Below are positions 62,674 to 64,000 of a DNA stretch of 64,000 nucleotides, piece by piece. Each line of letters starts with the position of its first letter. The first letter of the stretch is position 1. A program made the position numbers and the translations under genes. The notes beneath the pieces are model-generated. The model worked only from the letters and a program-made list of their open reading frames with translations, made no database searches and was not told the origin of the DNA. Origin of the DNA: Candidatus Saccharimonadota bacterium (GTDB lineage Bacteria > Patescibacteriota > Saccharimonadia > Saccharimonadales > UBA4665); NCBI GenBank assembly GCA_003164595.1, contig PLTT01000007.1:62001-126000 (forward strand), written 5' to 3'.

Positions 62674-64000
62674 ATGAATGACACCGATCTGTGGCAGACT
62701 GTACTAGGGGAAATAGAATTATCCACCTCTAGAGCCAGTTTTCTGACTTGGTTTAAAAATACTATTCTACTTAGCCGTGATAGCAAGCTCCTTATTATTG
62801 GTGTCCCGAATGTCTTTATTAAACAGCAACTTGAGACCAAGTTTAATGAACTAATTAATGAGACCCTTAAGAAAAACGGTATCAGGCCTGAGCGAATCGA
62901 ATACAAGATACACGCCGCTCCAGTTAAGCCCTATGTTAATGAACCTGGTGAATCAGAGGCATTGTTTAGTGCTCCTGGTGAATCAGTAGCTGAAAACCAA
63001 ACTCAGCGAAATATCCTAGCCCACACCTATAGACAAGGTTTGAACGAACGTTATACCTTTGATAATTTCGTAGTTGGTTCTGGCAATGAGCTGGCTTACG
63101 CAGCCTGCCAAGCAGTGGCTGCCCAGATTGGCACTAAATACAACCCCCTGTTTTTGTACGGTGGGGTTGGAATAGGTAAAACTCACCTTATCCAAGCCGT
63201 GGGCAATGCGGTACTGGCTCGAGACAAAAAAGCCCGAGTGGTTTATATTTCAAGTGAGCAGTTCCTACAAGAATTTGTTGATGCCCTAAGGTTCAAGAAG
63301 AATACGGATTTCGCCGGCTATTATAGAAGTACTGACGTACTGATAGTTGATGATATTCAATTTATCGCCAATGGAGTAAAGGTTCAAGAAGAGTTTTTCC
63401 ATACCTTCAACGCCCTACACCAAGCCGGTAAACAAATAATAATTAGCAGCGATAAACCACCTAAGGATATTCCAGGGTTGGAAGAGCGGTTGCGCTCACG
63501 CTTTGTTTGGGGAATGACCATCGATATGCAAAACCCTGACTTTGAGACTCGCTGTGCTATTTTGCAGAGCAAAGCGGCCGAACATGATGTTGATTTACAA
63601 CCAGATGTCACAGAGTACCTATCTAATAACGTACAGACCAACATACGTGAGCTAGAAGGAGCATTAAACCAACTCTTAGCCTTCTGTGAGATGCGCGAGA
63701 TTGAACCGTCTGTAGAGATCGCTAGTGGACTGCTTGGATCTATAAAGACTAGACCTAAGCATCTGAGTGCCCGACAAGTAATAGAGCGAACCGCTAGACA
63801 CTACCAAATACCCTACAGCGATATAGTCGGCCCAAAAAGAGATAAAGACATTGTAGTCCCTCGCCAAGTAGCTATGTATATACTGCGCAGCGAACTCCAT
63901 ATGAGCTTCCCTAAAATTGCCCGCGAACTTGGCCGTAAAGACCACACAACGGCCATACATTCAGTTGAAAAAATTGAGAGAGAATCAGCTCTAGATACTG
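62674..64000 (+). CDS. dnaA: Chromosomal replication initiator DnaA (3' end cut by window)
   Basis: 442 codons are visible, lacking only the last residues. The N-terminal domain I has LWQTVLGEIELSTSRASFLT. A linker follows, and then the AAA+ domain: YNPLFLYGGVGIGKTHLIQA (Walker A), VLIVDDIQFIANGVK (Walker B), and IISSDKPPKDIPGLEERLRS with sensor and Arg finger. Domain IV carries LGRKDHTTAIHSVEKI, the DnaA-box-reading signature. The ATG at 62674 is the only usable start in frame. Its GAGGG lies only 1 nt upstream, so ribosome binding may rely on other features. Confidence 0.97.
   Translation, partial: MNDTDLWQTVLGEIELSTSRASFLTWFKNTILLSRDSKLLIIGVPNVFIKQQLETKFNELINETLKKNGIRPERIEYKIHAAPVKPYVNEPGESEALFSAPGESVAENQTQRNILAHTYRQGLNERYTFDNFVVGSGNELAYAACQAVAAQIGTKYNPLFLYGGVGIGKTHLIQAVGNAVLARDKKARVVYISSEQFLQEFVDALRFKKNTDFAGYYRSTDVLIVDDIQFIANGVKVQEEFFHTFNALHQAGKQIIISSDKPPKDIPGLEERLRSRFVWGMTIDMQNPDFETRCAILQSKAAEHDVDLQPDVTEYLSNNVQTNIRELEGALNQLLAFCEMREIEPSVEIASGLLGSIKTRPKHLSARQVIERTARHYQIPYSDIVGPKRDKDIVVPRQVAMYILRSELHMSFPKIARELGRKDHTTAIHSVEKIERESALDT

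Noticed and set aside
62442-62906. A 154-aa minus-strand reading frame over the origin and the start of dnaA
   Set aside because: It lies antisense to the certain dnaA start and across the origin, with no recognisable domain. It is a shadow frame.

Overview
The window is a 64-kb piece of a small-genome bacterium, most likely a member of the Patescibacteria (CPR), with Candidatus Saccharibacteria (TM7) as the best guess. This is an inference from several things: short versions of standard proteins, an archaeal-length aspartyl-tRNA synthetase (435 aa), tightly packed genes with 1-14 nt overlaps, many leaderless promoters, and membrane-protein families I associate with that group. There is no 16S gene or ribosomal-protein cluster here to settle it. 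The right end is the replication-origin neighbourhood: dnaA (cut by the window edge) diverges from the rpmH-rnpA-yidC-jag block.

Layout. 0-4 kb: the 5' end of a DivIC/FtsB-like gene, a CAU tRNA, then an accessory stretch with a VapBC-type toxin-antitoxin pair, a small membrane protein between two 32-nt direct repeats, a protein resembling a metallopeptidase that lacks its zinc motif, and a DUF4352-like membrane protein. 4-23 kb: mostly housekeeping and membrane functions (Dus, an ABC-2 exporter, a Mur ligase, MazG, AspRS, a CBS protein, a DsbA-like oxidoreductase, a KefB-type antiporter, NadD). Interspersed are accessory modules: an autoinhibited-type Fic protein, a tRNA remnant followed by a structured-RNA candidate, and a BrnT/BrnA-like pair. 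A cobalamin riboswitch on the minus strand precedes DUF4430 and DUF6580-like genes, pointing to vitamin B12 uptake. Beside it is a two-gene unit with a LexA-type repressor that lacks the self-cleavage domain.

23-55 kb: a large surface-polysaccharide locus. A phosphoglycosyl transferase starts the chain on a lipid carrier. GlmS, ManC, a phosphomannomutase and RmlB/C/D/A supply hexosamine, GDP-mannose and dTDP-rhamnose. A five-gene minus-strand operon (DegT aminotransferase, Gfo/Idh oxidoreductase, ATP-grasp, epimerase, HAD) probably makes an unusual sugar. Several GT2/GT4 transferases extend the chain, and a Wzm/Wzt exporter with a C-terminal glycan-binding domain exports it. The locus also holds a secreted repeat protein of about 950 aa with a lysozyme-like region. 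It is interrupted at 27.6-30.6 kb by a decayed mobile island: gene fragments, an antitoxin remnant, an amber-interrupted HTH-Fic gene and a replication-relaxation protein.

55-64 kb: a HIT protein, jag, yidC, rnpA, rpmH, a PIG-L deacetylase fused to a polytopic membrane domain, GtrA, a GtrB-like transferase, a putative oriC, and dnaA.

The most interesting items are the B12 riboswitch operon, the 12-repeat surface protein, the protease-less LexA protein, the amber-interrupted Fic gene in its decayed island, the tRNA-end-like direct repeats, and the structured-RNA candidate near 13.4 kb.
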